In this document: positions 1 through 12,303 of the stretch, piece by piece
Numbering within the stretch: the first letter of the stretch is position 1
Layout: every line of letters starts with the position of its first letter
Assembly (NCBI GenBank): GCA_026874595.1
Contig: CM049307.1
Coordinates: 27,566,362 to 27,630,361 of the forward strand
Reading direction: 5' to 3'
Length of the DNA stretch: 64,000 bases
From: Sipunculus nudus
Taxonomy: Eukaryota > Annelida > Sipuncula > Golfingiida > Sipunculidae
Program-made: the position numbers and the translations under genes
The notes under the pieces: generated by a model
Database searches by the model: none
Seen by the model: only the letters and a program-made list of their open reading frames with translations
What the model was told of the DNA's origin: nothing

Positions 1-420
1 GTCACCTTGTTCAAAAATGAAATGGAATTCCGCGTGTCATATGAACTAATTGAACATTGAAAATGGTGATGGTTACCGAAATCGCAAGTAAAAGGGCTTT
101 GCGTCCTCGAAGTAAAGTCGTTCACAAGGATCGAGTTCGGCTCTTGAATGGCATGGCTGGGTCTCCGCTGCTGGGATCGGTAGAGGGAATGCGGGTTGCT
201 TCGGGCTTTGTGGCTGTGGGTGCTGTAGCTTTCTAACAAGGACTTCAACCCTGGAGAGAAGAGGGCGCCCCCTGTGGCTCCTTGCTTGGCTTGGCGTGGC
301 ACTGCGACTGTAGGCTCAGAGAACGTGCTTAAGGAGCGCACAGGGCTGAGGTCTTGACCGCAGCAACCTGTAGCTGCTCAATGAGCGTATACTTCTTTTG
401 GCTTGGACCTGAAGCAACAA
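1..420. other. GC-richer segment with a short open frame, unassigned
   Basis: This stretch is clearly richer in G+C than the DNA that follows. A 57-codon open frame lies at 63-236 (+), with a second open stretch in another frame at 1-60. The peptide contains a basic stretch, PRSKVVHKDRVRLL, that loosely resembles the end of LTR-retrotransposon integrases, where a VHxDRL-type motif is common. The two frames are separated by stops, so if this is a pol remnant it is decayed. It could equally be a 5' exon or CpG-rich promoter of an unseen gene. No domain is secure. Confidence 0.2.
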
Positions 421-1079
421 AAATTTGGTAGCAGAAGTTTCCTACTCCTTAATATTAAACTGTGAATATAATGTGTACAACAGACATATTTTAATGGTTA
501 AACTAAAGTATCTGTAACAGGTACGGTTTCAAGGATTAAAAAAAAAGAGGTTAGCTGTTTGGGGGGGGGGGGGAGGACTTGGCAGGGTATTCTCTCAGGA
601 TAACAATGAAACATGGAAGCTTTGGAGTGGAGATCCTTATTATTTACAAGTACACACATAATCTTGGATTCATGAGAATATCGTGAAGCCAAGCAGGACC
701 AGCTGGACACTGTAAATAAAGTATCATTAATATGGAAGAAGAGCACATGCAAATAACATACAGTTGAATGCCCAGGCACTAATATAAAAGGGTTGAACAG
801 CTACTCAGTTTGGGGGTGCACAGTCGCATGCATGCAGACCTGGGAATGAAGTACAACCAAAAAATTGTGCAACACCCTGATTGCATTCAAAAGCGGTATA
901 CTTGTACTTCACCAAATAAATCTGATTGTTCAGTCAAAAGCTGTACAAGACTCCTTTTCATTAATTGTGAAACCATTCTGCTTCATTGTACTGATACAAA
1001 ATTTATGGAATCAGTCCACATTTTTATAAGATTGTTGAAACATGCTGGGCCTTATCTCTTAATAGCCAACCAGTGAGCT
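421..1079. other. AT-rich single-copy DNA, no gene seen
   Basis: A homopolymeric G tract occurs at about 561-573. Short open frames on both strands lack recognisable motifs and look like chance. Nothing else is supported. Confidence 0.5.
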
Positions 1080-2227
1080 TATACAACTGTGTAGTGTTGT
1101 CTGTCATCTGTACATTAACCCATACTTTCTAAAAATGGCAGGAGCTAGCATCACCAAATTTTATGCAAAAAATCAATCATCTAAAAAACTGTTGGATTGA
1201 GCTTATTTTTTATCATCTGAATTGCCTCAGATTTTATTTAGAAAAAAAAACTAAAAAACCTTAAAATATCTTCTACTCCGAAACTCTCCTGTCAATTAAA
1301 TCATTCAATAATTCACAGAAATAATCCCAGAAACAATATGTCTCAAGTTTGTTTGAATTGGTTCCAGTTTGGTGATTTTTTGCTGAGTTACAGGAAGCTG
1401 AACTTAGTCATATGACCAAAAAAGCATACAAAAATAACAATCTCAGAAACCGCTGAAGCTATCATCACCAAATTTTATGCAAATGTTGGTCACATTAGTC
1501 ATATTTGAAACTGAGCTATTTGTGCCACCACCTGCACCTACCTTTTTTGTACTGGGGTAATTGGTCATCAGTACATTAACCCATAATTTCTCAGGAACAG
1601 CAAGAGCTGATACTTCCGATTTTATGCAAAAATCAGTCAAATGTTGTGGGATTGAGCTTTTTGTTGCTCCACCAGCATCAACTTTAATTTTATGAAAAAG
1701 CTAAGAAAAAACTTTGAAAATGAATATCTTCTTCTCCAAAATCATTCAGCCAAATTGTTCAATTTTTCACAGAAATGATCCCAGAGATGAACTCTCAAGT
1801 GTGTTCAAATGGTTGGGGTCTGATGAATTTTCGCTGAGTTACAGGAATTTGATTTTAGTCATTGGCCAAGTTAGCATACTAACATAACAATTTCATAACT
1901 TTTAGGAGCTGGCATCACCAAGTTTCATGCAAATGTTGGTCACATGACTCATATTTGAAATTGAGGTTTTTGTGGCACCACCTACATCGACCTGGTTTTT
2001 TTTCAGGGCAAAAAACTCACAATTTAAGCCCCTTTCATCTTCAAACTAAAACAAGGCCTACAGGCCTAATGCGAACCTGTGCATTGGGAAATACACCAGG
2101 TATAATGCTTCAATGCTGGACCATGACTTCTCATGTATATGAAAAATGCAGGTACTAAACATTTTGAATAAGAAACAATTACACAAACATCACTGCTGAA
2201 ATTCTGGCATGGGTGCACACAACACAA
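1080..2227 (+). repeat. Family-B element fragment, plus orientation
   Basis: Contains phrases diagnostic of family B as seen at 28.2-31 kb, such as GGAGCTAGCATCACCAAATT, the 'tttttggctgagttacaggaa' phrase and a 'cacattagtcatatttgaaattgag' phrase, each appearing more than once because the core is tandemly arranged. It abuts the 3' end of a minus-strand A-type element at 2,228. Short open frames inside are unrelated between copies and have no coding character. Confidence 0.7.
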
Positions 2228-3423
2228 CTAGGGACCCATGGGTCTCAACGCTCAGTTGAATTTGTCTATAAGGATATTTTGTAAGAAATTTTTCAGAATG
2301 ACAGTCCTGTGACCTTAACCAATGACCTTGTAACAAAAAAATCTTAGAACTTAATATCCTTGAACTTGCAGCATTAGGATTATTGTAACAATCTTTTAAA
2401 AAGTGACCTTGACCTCTGACCAGATAACCTCAAATTCTATAGGTTTCCTCACTTTTTGCAAGTAAGCCATGTGTGAACGTTGGAAAGTTCAGGATGAAAA
2501 GTTTGATTTACAGTGCATCCACAATCTTTTTAAAGATGAGGCTTCTGTGACCTTCAACTTAGATCGCTGGACCCTGAAAATCAAAATGAATATACATATT
2601 TGGTTGGTCATTATTAAATCAAGTTTGAAGCCAGTCTGTCTATCCAAAGCAGAATTATCATCCATAAACTAATTTGTGAATGGATGGGCCCTGAGACCTT
2701 GACCTTTGACCTATGACCCTAAAATCAAACAGAATCTCCCCCTAGTGGCAGGTTAGCAATATCTTGAAGATGGAAGGTTTTCGATGAAAAGTTTGGCTTC
2801 AAATGCATACACATTCCCTAGTGGTGGGCCATTTATAAGCTAAGTTTGAAACCAATATATCAAACTTAACTGGAGTTATCATCTGGAAACTAATTTGTGT
2901 GGATGGACGGATTGACAGACAGACAGACATAAAAACAGACAGACTGACAGACAGGGTGATTAGTATAGGGCATCTACTTGTGTTCAATAAACACACCAGG
3001 TTTTGGGACACCAGATGTAATGACAGCTGAGAAACTGACATGATTGTTGTCATTTTATAGTAAATAAATAGAAAAATATTTGTTAAAATAGGAAAACCAC
3101 CACGTTTCAGGAACTGACAAAACTAGTCATGGTCAATATTCAAGGCAAAATTCATGACAAACCATGCATTAATTATCAACATATTGGAGGTTTTGTATCA
3201 AATTTTTTACTATTCTGGGGGGGTACTTTCAAGCCCCATAGCTCAAAGGAAAAAGGTCGCAGTGACCTAATTTCAGGTTTCCAAGGAAATTTTTAATTGA
3301 CCTCCCTGGATGTCCACTTAGAAGTTTCTCAGACCAGCTGTTATGATTTGTGCCCTACTAATGGATGGCCGGACGGACAAAGCGCCATTCCTATACCTCA
3401 GTTGACTTACAGTCAGCTGAGCT
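2228..3423 (-). mobile_element. A-type Helentron/HINE-like element, minus strand, 1.2 kb
   Basis: Read on the minus strand, the 5' end at 3,423 starts with the hairpin AGCTCAGCTGACTGTAAGTC followed by its partner arm and a GTCC/GTCCG-rich tract. It then has a partial copy of the unit that forms the 6.3-9 kb array ('gcacaaatcataacagctgg', 'ttggaaacc'). The 3' end at 2,228 carries the palindrome GACCCATGGGTC followed by CTAG and TT. The interior holds (GACA)n at about 2,918-2,955 and clustered TGACCT half-sites. No ORF for a mobility protein is visible, so it is non-autonomous. Confidence 0.6.
2404..2724. promoter_or_regulatory. Clustered AGGTCA half-sites (nuclear-receptor-like)
   Basis: At 2,404-2,422 and 2,697-2,724 the + strand reads as runs of TGACCT/TGACC. 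On the other strand these are AGGTCA half-sites spaced by 0-1 bases, the arrangement bound by ERR/SF-1 or RXR-type receptors in animals. Whether any receptor binds here is unknown. Similar runs recur in other repeats of the window. Confidence 0.3.
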
Positions 3424-6207
3424 AAAATTGATTGTACCTGGCACCACCAGTCTTGATTACAAAAAGGTTTCAGAGATATATACATATGCCCAAGTTCAGA
3501 CTGATATATCAAACCCATCCTGAGAAATAAGCAGGGACACACACTGTGCAAAAAATTATTGTAGATGCCACCACCAGTCTTGTATATGACAAGTATACAA
3601 TAATTAAAATACGATTGGTATAAATATGCCCAAATTCAGGATGATATATCAAATTCCTCTATAGAAATAAGCCGGCACAAAAGTCACACACTGTGCAAAT
3701 GTCATTGTAGGTGGTGACACCTGTCTTTTGAACGAGAAACCCATCAAAGACACATAGACAGGTCAAAATATTAGGCCAGCACATCAAACTTACCTTAAGT
3801 CTGATGCATGGGGCTGACCACGCTTAGGTGAGAAAGGCAGCAGCCCCAAGTGTGACAAATTTGCTAGCTCAGGCTACTGCACTGAGTGAACTCATGACCT
3901 GCACCTGGCTAGACTGGGTAAACTTTTGACCTGTACCTGGCTGCACTGAGTGAACTCTTGACCTGTTGCCTAATCTGATACAGTTGGCAGTCTGCCAAAG
4001 CTATAAATAGATTGGCTCCACATGCAGCCCTGAGGGGCATGACACCCATGAGGTGTTCACATGTCACCCATGAGGGGATCACATGCCTTGTCCTTGGCTG
4101 CACTGACTGAACTGTTGACCTATATCTGGCTGCACTGAATGAACTCTTGATCTATTGCCAAATCTGAAACAGTTGGCAGTTTCTTAACCTATGTAAATAT
4201 ACAGACACAATCTTGGCCTGTTGGCAAATCTGTTTACACATACTGAAAGACTTTGGCTAAAATGCTTTTTTTCAAGCTGAAATATTCATAAACTTTTTAT
4301 CAAAGTATCTAGAAAAATAAAACATTCATTTCTTTCATTGTTAAAGGTTCAAAAATTCTGCCAAAAATCATTCAAGTAAACTTGAACAAAGGCCACCTAA
4401 GAATAATTTTTGTGCAATGTAACAGAAGTTATAACTGAAACAATAATTTTGTAGAAGAACAGTTTTGCAGTCCTCAGTTTGTGTAGACATAATAATGGCC
4501 ATAAGACCAACTTAAGTTTTTTCTGATATGACTGAAAGAACCATGTCCTACGATAATTCTTTTGAAAAATTGAACGATTCAATTTGACAGTTTCATCATA
4601 AACATTTTAAGCTGAAAGAGGCTAAAATTATGAGGTTTTTGCCCTTAAAAAAACAGGTCAATGTAGGTGGCACATCAAAATCTGCAACTTCAAATATGAT
4701 TCATGTGACCAACATTTGCACAATACTTGGTAATGCTAGCTTCTGTCATTTCTGAGATAACTATGTCAGTATGCTTACTTGGCCAAATGACCGTTCAAAT
4801 TCATTTAACTCCCCTAAAACTCATCAAATGCAAACCATTTCAACAAACTTGAGAGTGCTTGCCTCTGGGATCTTTTCTATAAAATATTGAACAATTTGGC
4901 TGGACCGTTTACAAGACTTTAAAAGGTTTTTCAGCTTTTCCCCTATAAAATCTAAGTAAATGCAGATAGCAAAAAACATAAGCTGAATCCCGCAACATTT
5001 TATATGTGACAGATAATTGCATAAAATCTGGGGATGGTAGCTCCTGCAATTTCAGAGAAATTATGGGTTGATATACAGATGACCAATGACCCCTGTACAA
5101 AAAAAAGGTCAATGCAGGTGGCACCACCAATACCTGAATTTCATATATGACTGATGTGACCAACTCTGGCATAAAATTTGGTGCTGATAGCTCTGGTCGT
5201 TTCTGAGATTGTCATTTTAGTATGCTTTTTTGGACAGATGACTAGGTTCAACTTCCTGTAATTTGGCCAAAATTCACAGAACTTTAACCATTTGAAAAAA
5301 ACTTGAGAGAGATGGTATAAAAGATTATTTCTGTGAAATATTGAATAAATTGGCTTGACCGTTTCAGAGGAGAAGATTTTTAAAGGTTTTAAGCTTTTTC
5401 TCTATAAAATCTAAGAAAATGCAGATTTTTTTCAGATGGCTAATTTTTTGCATTAATTTTCATGATGCTAGCTCCAGTCATTATCGAAATAGTATGGGTT
5501 AACGTATACCTGTGATTGTAAACATTATCTGGCATGAGGAATATCTAAAATCATAAATCTACATTTTTTTAAAGTTTTTAAAAAACATTCTTGTCAATAT
5601 TAACCATAGATACCCTGAAATCTTAATGTCTGGAGGCATGATGTAACGGATGCTGATAAACTGGTTCCAGGCTAGATGTATCTGCTTCACACAGCTAACA
5701 TATATGGTAAAATGACTCTATTCAATCTTTATTATTCAGCCAAAATTCATTCTTTGGAACCATAAAAGACAATTATTTTAAGAATTATTGAGGGGATTAT
5801 TTTTGTAAAATATTAAACAAATTGGCCTCAGTGGTGTCAGTCAAAAGACGTTTTGCAGGTTTATAACTCATATGGGAAAATAAAGCAAAATGGCTAAGTT
5901 AAGCTTCCAATAACTCAGCCAAAAATCACTGAACCAAAACCATTTGAACAAACTTGAATTATCAACATCTTAGGATAATTAATGTGTGAGATTTAACAAT
6001 TTGGCCCAGTAGTTTTTGAGAAGAAAATCTTTGTAGCAACTAAGCTAAAATGGGCTGTTATGGCATATGACTAAATTCAGCTTCCTATAACTCAGCCAAG
6101 GTCACTGAACTGAGACCATTTGAACAAACTTCAGAAAGCACTACCCTAGGATCATTTCTGTGCTATATTAAACAATTTGGCCAAATGGTTTCAGAGAAGA
6201 AGTTTTT
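3424..6207 (-). mobile_element. Family-B element, minus strand, inner part (interrupted)
   Basis: Read on the minus strand this matches 28.73-31.2 kb (+) over more than 2 kb in the same order. Examples are the 'actgttcttctacaaaattattgtttcaa' region at ~4,430, the repeated 'gcagcca...aggtcaagagttca' block at 3.8-4.2 kb and 'cctgataaatttggccaa'-type phrases. The element continues at 10,032-10,600. The gap is exactly the A element 6,208-10,031, so B was present first. At the low end B breaks into the A-type element at 3,423. Confidence 0.75.
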
Positions 6208-6315
6208 AGCTCAGCTGACTTTCAGTCATGCTGAGCTATAGCAATCACTCTTTGTCCGTCGTCCGTCTGTCCTTCAGTCCGTCTGTCCTTCTGTCCGTCT
6301 GTCCGTCTGTCCGTT

Positions 6316-8947
6316 AACCTGGCACAAATCATTACCGCTGGACTTAGAATCTTGTAACTTTACATTCTGAGAGGTCAATGAAAAATCTCCTTGGAAACCA
6401 GAAATTAGGTCTCTGTTACCTATATCCTTCCAGCTATGGGGCCCCAAAGTACCCCCCAGAAAATAAAAAAATTTCATACAAAAACTTCAATATCTCATTA
6501 ACTACTTGACTGATGGTCATGATTTTTGGCATACATATTGATCATGAGATGTTCCATCAGTTCCTGAGGACTAGAGGCGCCACCTGTATTTTTCGATTTT
6601 TTACGAATTTTTTTCTCTATTTTTGATACCTTTAAAAATGTCAACATCTGTTAACAAGGCACAAATCATAGCAACTGGACCTAGAATCTTCATTCTCGAC
6701 ACACTGAGAAACCTATGAAAAGTGTCCATGGAAACTAGAAATTAGGTCTCTGTTACCCATATCCTTGCAGCTATGGGGCCCCAAAGTACCCCCGAGAAAA
6801 GTCAAAAATTTCATGCAAAAACTTCAATATCTCATTAAATACTTGACTGATGGTCATGATTTTTGGCATACATATTGATCATGAGATGTTCCATCACTTT
6901 CTGCAGACTGGTGGCGCCACCTATATCGTTCAATTTTTTACGAATTTTTTTCTCTATTTTTTAGACCTTTCAAAATGTGAACATCTGTTAACAAGGCACA
7001 AATCGTTAAGACTGGACCTAGAATCTTAATTCTTGACACACTGAGAGGTCCATGAAAAATATCCTTGGAAACCAGAAATTAGGTCTCTGTTAACCATATC
7101 CTTCGAGCTATGGGGCCCCAAAGTACCCCCCAGAGTAGTCAAAAATTTCATACAAAAACTTCAATATCTCAATAACTACATCACTGATGGTCATGATTTT
7201 TGGCATACAAATTGATTATGAGATGTTCCATCAGTTCCTGCAGACTGGTGGCGCCACCTGTATTGTTCGATTTTTCACGAATTTTTCCTCTATTTTTGAG
7301 ACCTTTAAGGATGCTGTCATCTGTTAGCGTGGCACAAATCGTAACGACTGGACCTAGAATCTTCATTCTCGACACACTGAGAGACCTATGGAAAGTCTCC
7401 ATGGAAACCAGAAATTAGGTCTCTGTTACCCATATTCTTTGAGCTATGGGGCCCCAAAATACCCCAAGAAAAGTAAAAAATTTCATACAAAAACTTCAAT
7501 ATCTCATTAACTACTTGACTGATGGTCATGATTTGTGGCATAACTATTGATCATGAGATGTGTCATCACTGCCTGCAGACTGGTGGCGCCACCTGTATCG
7601 TTGGATTTTTTATGAATTTTTTCTCTCTATTTTTGAGACCTTTCAAAATGTGAACATCTGTTAACAAGGCACAAATCGTAAAGACTGGACCTAGAATCTT
7701 AATTCTGGCCACACTGAGAGGTCCGTGAAAAATCTCCTTGGAAACCAGAAATAAGGTCTCTGTTACCCATATCCTTCGAGCTATGGGGCCCCAAAGTACC
7801 CCCCCAGAGTAGTCAAAAATTTCATACAAAAACTTCAATATCTCGATAACTACATCACTGATGGTCATAATATTCGGCATTCATATTGATCATGAGATGT
7901 ATCATCAGTTCCTGCAGACTGGTGGCGCCACCTTTATTGTTTGATTTTTTTACGATTTCTTCCTCTATTTTTGAGACCTTTAAGGATGCTGTCATCTGTT
8001 AACTTCGCATAAATCGTAACGACTGCACCTAGAATCTTCATTCTTGACACACTGAGAGACCTATGAAAAGTCTCCATGGAAACCAGAAATTAGGTCTCTG
8101 TTACCCATATCCATCGAGATATGGGGCCCCAAAGTACCCCCCAGAGTAGTCAAAAATTTCATACAAAAACTTCAATAACTCAATAACTACATCACTGATG
8201 GTCATGATTTGTGGCATACATATTGATCAAGAGGTGTTTCATCAGTTCTTGCAGACTGGTGGCACAACCTGTATTTGTTCGGGTTTTTTTTTTTACGATT
8301 TTTTCCTCTATTTTTGAGACCATCTGTTAGCGTGGCACAAATCGTAACAACTGGACCTAGAATCTTCATTCTCGAAACACTGAGAGACCTATGAAAAGTC
8401 TCCATGGAAACCAGAAATTAGGTCTTTGTTACCCAACCTTAGAGCTATGGGGCCCCAAAGTACCCCCCTGAGTAGTCAAAAATTTAATACAAAATCTTCA
8501 ATATCTCAATAACTACACACTGATGGTCATGATTTTCGGCATACATATGGATCATGAGCTGTTCCATCAGTTTCTGCAGACTGGGTGCGCCACCTCTATT
8601 TTTTTCAAATTTTTACGAATTTTTTTTCTCTTTTTTTGAGACCTTTAAAGATGTGGTTATCTGTCAACAGGGTACAAATTGCAACAACTGGACCTAGAAA
8701 CTTCATTCTTGTCATACAAGGAGGCCCATGAAGAGTGCCTGTGGAAACTTGAAATTAGGTCTCTGTTACCCATATCCTTCAAGCTATAGGACTCTGAAGT
8801 ATCCCTCAGAATAATGGACAATTTGATACAAAAGCAGAAGTATCTGAACAACTAATGCAGAGATCACCATGATTCTTTGCATGGATATTGACCATTAAGT
8901 GTTTTTATTAGTTTCTGCAGACTGGTGGAGCCACCTGTATTCTTGTA
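6316..8947 (+). repeat. Tandem array, ~337-bp unit, about eight copies
   Basis: The landmark GGGGCCCC lies at about 6,436, 6,775, 7,112, 7,448, 7,785, 8,123 and 8,449, with a decayed eighth copy at about 8,788. Spacings are 326-339. Each unit contains 'ggcacaaatcgtaa', 'ctagaatctt', 'gaaaccagaaattaggtctctgttaccc', 'cttcaatatctca' and, near its end, (G)GTGGCGCCACCTGTAT. Copies differ at scattered sites, and the first and last are most divergent. Confidence 0.9.
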
Positions 8948-8974
8948 TCCTCCAAAACGAAGTTTTGCAGATAC
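8945..8974 (+). other. 5'-terminal hairpin of Helitron copy 1
   Basis: GTATC (8,945-8,949) pairs with GATAC (8,970-8,974). Inside it AAAAC (8,954-8,958) pairs with GTTTT (8,962-8,966) around a GAA loop. The same architecture with different stem bases is present in the D elements at 10,638 and 47,737. Confidence 0.6.
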
Positions 8975-9848
8975 TATGTTTTTGACCGGGTTCCTCCGCC
9001 GACGCCACGTTTGTTTCCAGAGAGCTCCTCTGAGAAAAATGGACCGATTTTTCCGAAACTTACACTAATTATCTAGTCACATGTGAACTAGTGCCTAACC
9101 AATTTGTGTTGACCTCTGACCTTTCCCCTCTATCCAGCGTCCATTTGTGCGTCTGATCCACACATAAACCCTCATATCTCGGGAACCGTTTGACCAATCA
9201 GGAAATAAAATTTATACAAATGTAGCCCTTGGATTGCTTTATAACATACACAAAAATGGTAGCGCCACCTGTAACCATGTTTGCACAGTGTCCATCTGTT
9301 CATCTGCCTTGGGTTAAAATCACTCATATCTCTACAGTGAATTGACTAATTCACCTGAAATTCGGCATGCATATACATCCAGGATAGCTTTCTTGATTTT
9401 ATGACAGATGGCGCCACCTACATTCACGTTCACGCTGATCACATCCAAGCTCATATCTCAGGAACCGTTTGACCGATTGGGCCAAAATTTTGCATGTGTA
9501 TAGATATCACATAGCTCTTTATCATACGCAAAACTGGTGGCACCACCTGCAACCATTTTTGCACAGCGTCTGTCTGTTTGTCTGCCGTCGGCTAAAATCA
9601 CTCATATACATGTAGTGGTTTGACTTTTCTGCCTAAAATTTTGCTGCATATGTATACAACTTGGACAGCTTTCTGGATTTGTGGTAGGTGGCACAACCTA
9701 CATACACATTTAGGCTGCAGACATCCATGCTAATATGCAACATACCTTACTCTATTTCCCCTTGCCACTCAATCCATGCCTCACTTCAACCGTTCCACTC
9801 TGATTTTGGCGGATACACGTAGTCACTTGTCGGCTACCCGTATTCTAG
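8948..9848 (+). mobile_element. Non-autonomous Helitron-like element, copy 1
   Basis: It starts with TC after an A (…TGTA|TCCTCC) and ends with TATTCTAG followed by T, the usual 5'-TC…CTRR-3' and A/T insertion pattern of Helitrons. A short GTAG…CTAC stem lies about 10 bases before the end. It interrupts a core unit of family A: the unit's 'cacctgtatt' precedes it and its 'ttttttctctatttttgaga' follows. The interior has tandem sub-units of about 290 bp, each with a 'ggcgccacct' palindrome and an 'atatctcaggaaccgtttgacc' phrase. A second copy lies at 19,986-20,761. No Rep/helicase is encoded. Confidence 0.75.
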
Positions 9849-10031
9849 TTTTTAAAGTTTACACATTTTTTCTCTATTTTTGAGATATATAAATACAGAC
9901 TAAATCTTGGCCTGTTGGTTAATCTGTTTGATGCTTCAGTTGAATGGGTATATACTACCATTCTGATGATAAAATTTCCTTTAGCGAATCTCTTCCCAGT
10001 CAGCTGAGCGTCATGACCCATGGGTCACTTG

Positions 10032-10600
10032 TTTGTAGCTGTCAGTATGATACGGGCACTGATGACCCCCGTCCAAAAAAGGCCGATGCAGGTGGCGCCA
10101 CCAATACCTGAATTTCAGACATGACTCATGTGACCAACATTGGCATAAAATTTGGTGATGACAGCTCCAGCCGTTTCTAAGATTGTAATTTTAGTATGCT
10201 TTTTTGGACAGATGACTTAGTTCAACTAGCAGTAACTTGGCCAAAAATCACCGAACTTAAACCATTTGAACAAACTTGAGAGAGATTGTTCCAGGGATCA
10301 GTTCTGTGAAATATTGGACAATTTGGCTGAAAATTTTCGGAGAAGAAGATTTTTAAAGTTTTTATAGCTTTTTCTCTATAAAATCTAAGAAAATGCAGTT
10401 AGCCAAAAAATAAGCAAAATCCGATAGAGTTTTTAAGATGACTAAATTTTTGCAGAAAATTTCTTGATGCTAATTATCTCTTGCCATTTTCAAGATAGTA
10501 TGGGTTAGTGTACAGATGCCGGACGACGGCCGACTGACGACTGACGACCGACGCCTGCCGACGCCACACCATTGCATAAGCTCACAGGTTCGCCAAAAAT
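10032..10600 (-). mobile_element. Family-B element, minus strand, 5' part
   Basis: On the minus strand this begins near 10,600 with GCGAACCTGTGAGCTTATGC, followed by a GTCGGC-rich tract. It matches 28,190-28,735 (+) to the phrase 'catactgacagctac', where the A element cuts in. The other side of the break continues at 6,207, so together these pieces form one interrupted B copy. Confidence 0.75.
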
Positions 10601-10640
10601 GTTTCATGATGAAACTGTCAAGTCAAATGGTCTCATTGTA

Positions 10641-12010
10641 TCCCTAGACAAAGTCGGGATACTATGGTTTAAGGACGGTCACCCTGCAGCCGCCACAGAG
10701 ATTTCATTTGAACATGATTACTCAAAAAAATATTTTTCACAGATCTTTACCAGACTTGACATGTGCATAGATATGGGTGAGAGGACGAAGCCTATTTAAA
10801 ATAGGGTCATGATCTTTTACAAGGGGAGTGACCTTGTCCTTGAATAGATTCATTTTAAGGGAATATCACACAAATTCTTAAATATCTCAAGAAATCCTGC
10901 ATGGATTGATCCAAAAATCAACTTGACCAAAGATTTTGGATAGTTTTGTCATACACTGGAAACTGGTGGTGCCAGCTGTTATCCTTTTCTTGTTTTCCTG
11001 CCGTTTAATACCCCCATCATTGAAACTTAACAGCTAGTACTGTATGTGAGCATTATAAGTCAAAAACTAATGGACAGATTTCTTTCATATTATGCATATA
11101 CATAGACATGGGTTATGGGATGATGTATATATAAATTGGGGTCATGACCTTTCCTATGAGAGTGGCCTGGACCTTGAATATTGCCATATATGGTGAAAAT
11201 CACACAAAATCATAAATATATCAATACAGGATGCATAGATTGGTCCAAAAATAAAATTGACCAAAGATATTGGATAGCTTTGTATTCTGCGGAAGACAGG
11301 TGGTGCCACCTTCTGTCTTTCACTTGTTTTTGCGCTTATTAAATACCCCATCATTGCCACTTGACAGTACTGTGAGCATTTTTAGTCTAAAAGTAATGGA
11401 AAGATTGAACTGAAATTGTGCATGTCTATAGATCTTGGATACCTCCATCTTGTACTCAAGACTGATGGCGCCATCTGCAATCTTTTGGCATAGCTTCCAT
11501 CTGTACATGTGCTTTTGGTGAAAATTGCTCAGGAGTGGTTCAAGGTATTGGTCTGAAACTTCACATCTATCCATCTTGGAAAATTTTCTTGTAAACCAGA
11601 CAGGTGGCTCCACCTACCCTGATTCCGTAGAATAAATTAATGCTCTTTTCTAAGGAGTGGTGTGCCGTATTGGTCTGAAACTGTGCATGTCTATAGATTT
11701 TGGCCTCCTCCATATTGTACTCAAGACTGGTGGAGCCATCTGCCATTTATTATGTGTGGTGTACGTGTATCTGTCCATTTGTTTTAGGTGAAAATTGCTC
11801 ATATCTGAGGAGTCCTTCAATGTGTTGGCCTCCAATTTGGACATCCATCTTGGAGAGTTTTCTCGTCAACCAGACTCTAAGAGTGATTAACCATATTGGC
11901 CCCCATGTTTAGGGGAAATATTGTTTCTCAAGTAGAAAGATGGAAGAAACCATAGTTGCTTGGCAAGTGTCAGTATATATGCTGCTGAAAATGGGAGGCC
12001 TATTCTTAAA
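10641..12010 (+). mobile_element. Family-D element, copy 1
   Basis: It starts TCCC after TTGTA. The 5' hairpin GTATCCC (10,638-10,644) / GGGATAC (10,656-10,662) encloses GAC/GTC around AAA. Then comes GATACTATGGTTTA, also seen at 47,759 and, with one change, in the 8,948 Helitron. The core has ~330-bp units ('tgccgtttaatacccc', 'actaatggacagatttctttcatattatgcatatacatagacatggg') and diverged 'tcatgtctatagat' units. The copy ends at 'ggaggcctattcttaaa', shared with the copy ending at 53,055. No ORF of note. Confidence 0.65.
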
Positions 12011-12303
12011 TATTCCTGGTGAATTAAATTTTCTTGAGGACAAATTTGCTATTGCAAAAGTGTGATCAATATTAATAATCAGTTGAATACAGATTACGAA
12101 TTCACAAGCACATATTTTACTTAATTGTCTTCTTGAAAAATGATAGTATGTCTTGTTGGGGTATTTTCCATGCTAGAAGCTATGACCTACTGTAAAGACA
12201 TTGTAAATTCCTGCAAGGTTCTGTCTAATACTCACATTTTTGTTGTTGATGCACAAGCAGGATTTGTAGGGAGGACCTTTAGCTGCACAATGAAACTCTG
12301 AAC
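12011..12303. other. AT-rich single-copy spacer
   Basis: This lies between the D element and the 31-bp minisatellite. No ORF, RNA gene or repeat was recognised. Confidence 0.4.

Larger units (their letters stand above)
6208..10031 (+). mobile_element. Family-A Helentron/HINE-like element with tandem core
   Basis: The 5' end at 6,208-6,237 is a near-perfect hairpin: AGCTCAGC, TGACT, loop TTC, AGTCA, one bulged T, GCTGAGCT. A GTCCGTC-rich tract follows at 6,250-6,315, then a core of about eight ~337-bp units. The 3' end has CAGCTGAGCG (10,001) and TGACCCATGGGTCACTTG ending at 10,031. The insertion lies inside a T tract of a family-B element with no clear target duplication, which fits Helentron insertion between T and T. 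A tandem core flanked by a 5' hairpin and a 3' palindrome is the layout of bivalve 'pearl' elements and HINEs. No coding capacity is seen. Confidence 0.7.

Noticed and set aside
63-236. LTR-retrotransposon pol C-terminus as a firm call
   Set aside because: Only a short basic motif is suggestive, with no integrase or RNase H residues, no LTR and frame breaks upstream. Left as unassigned.
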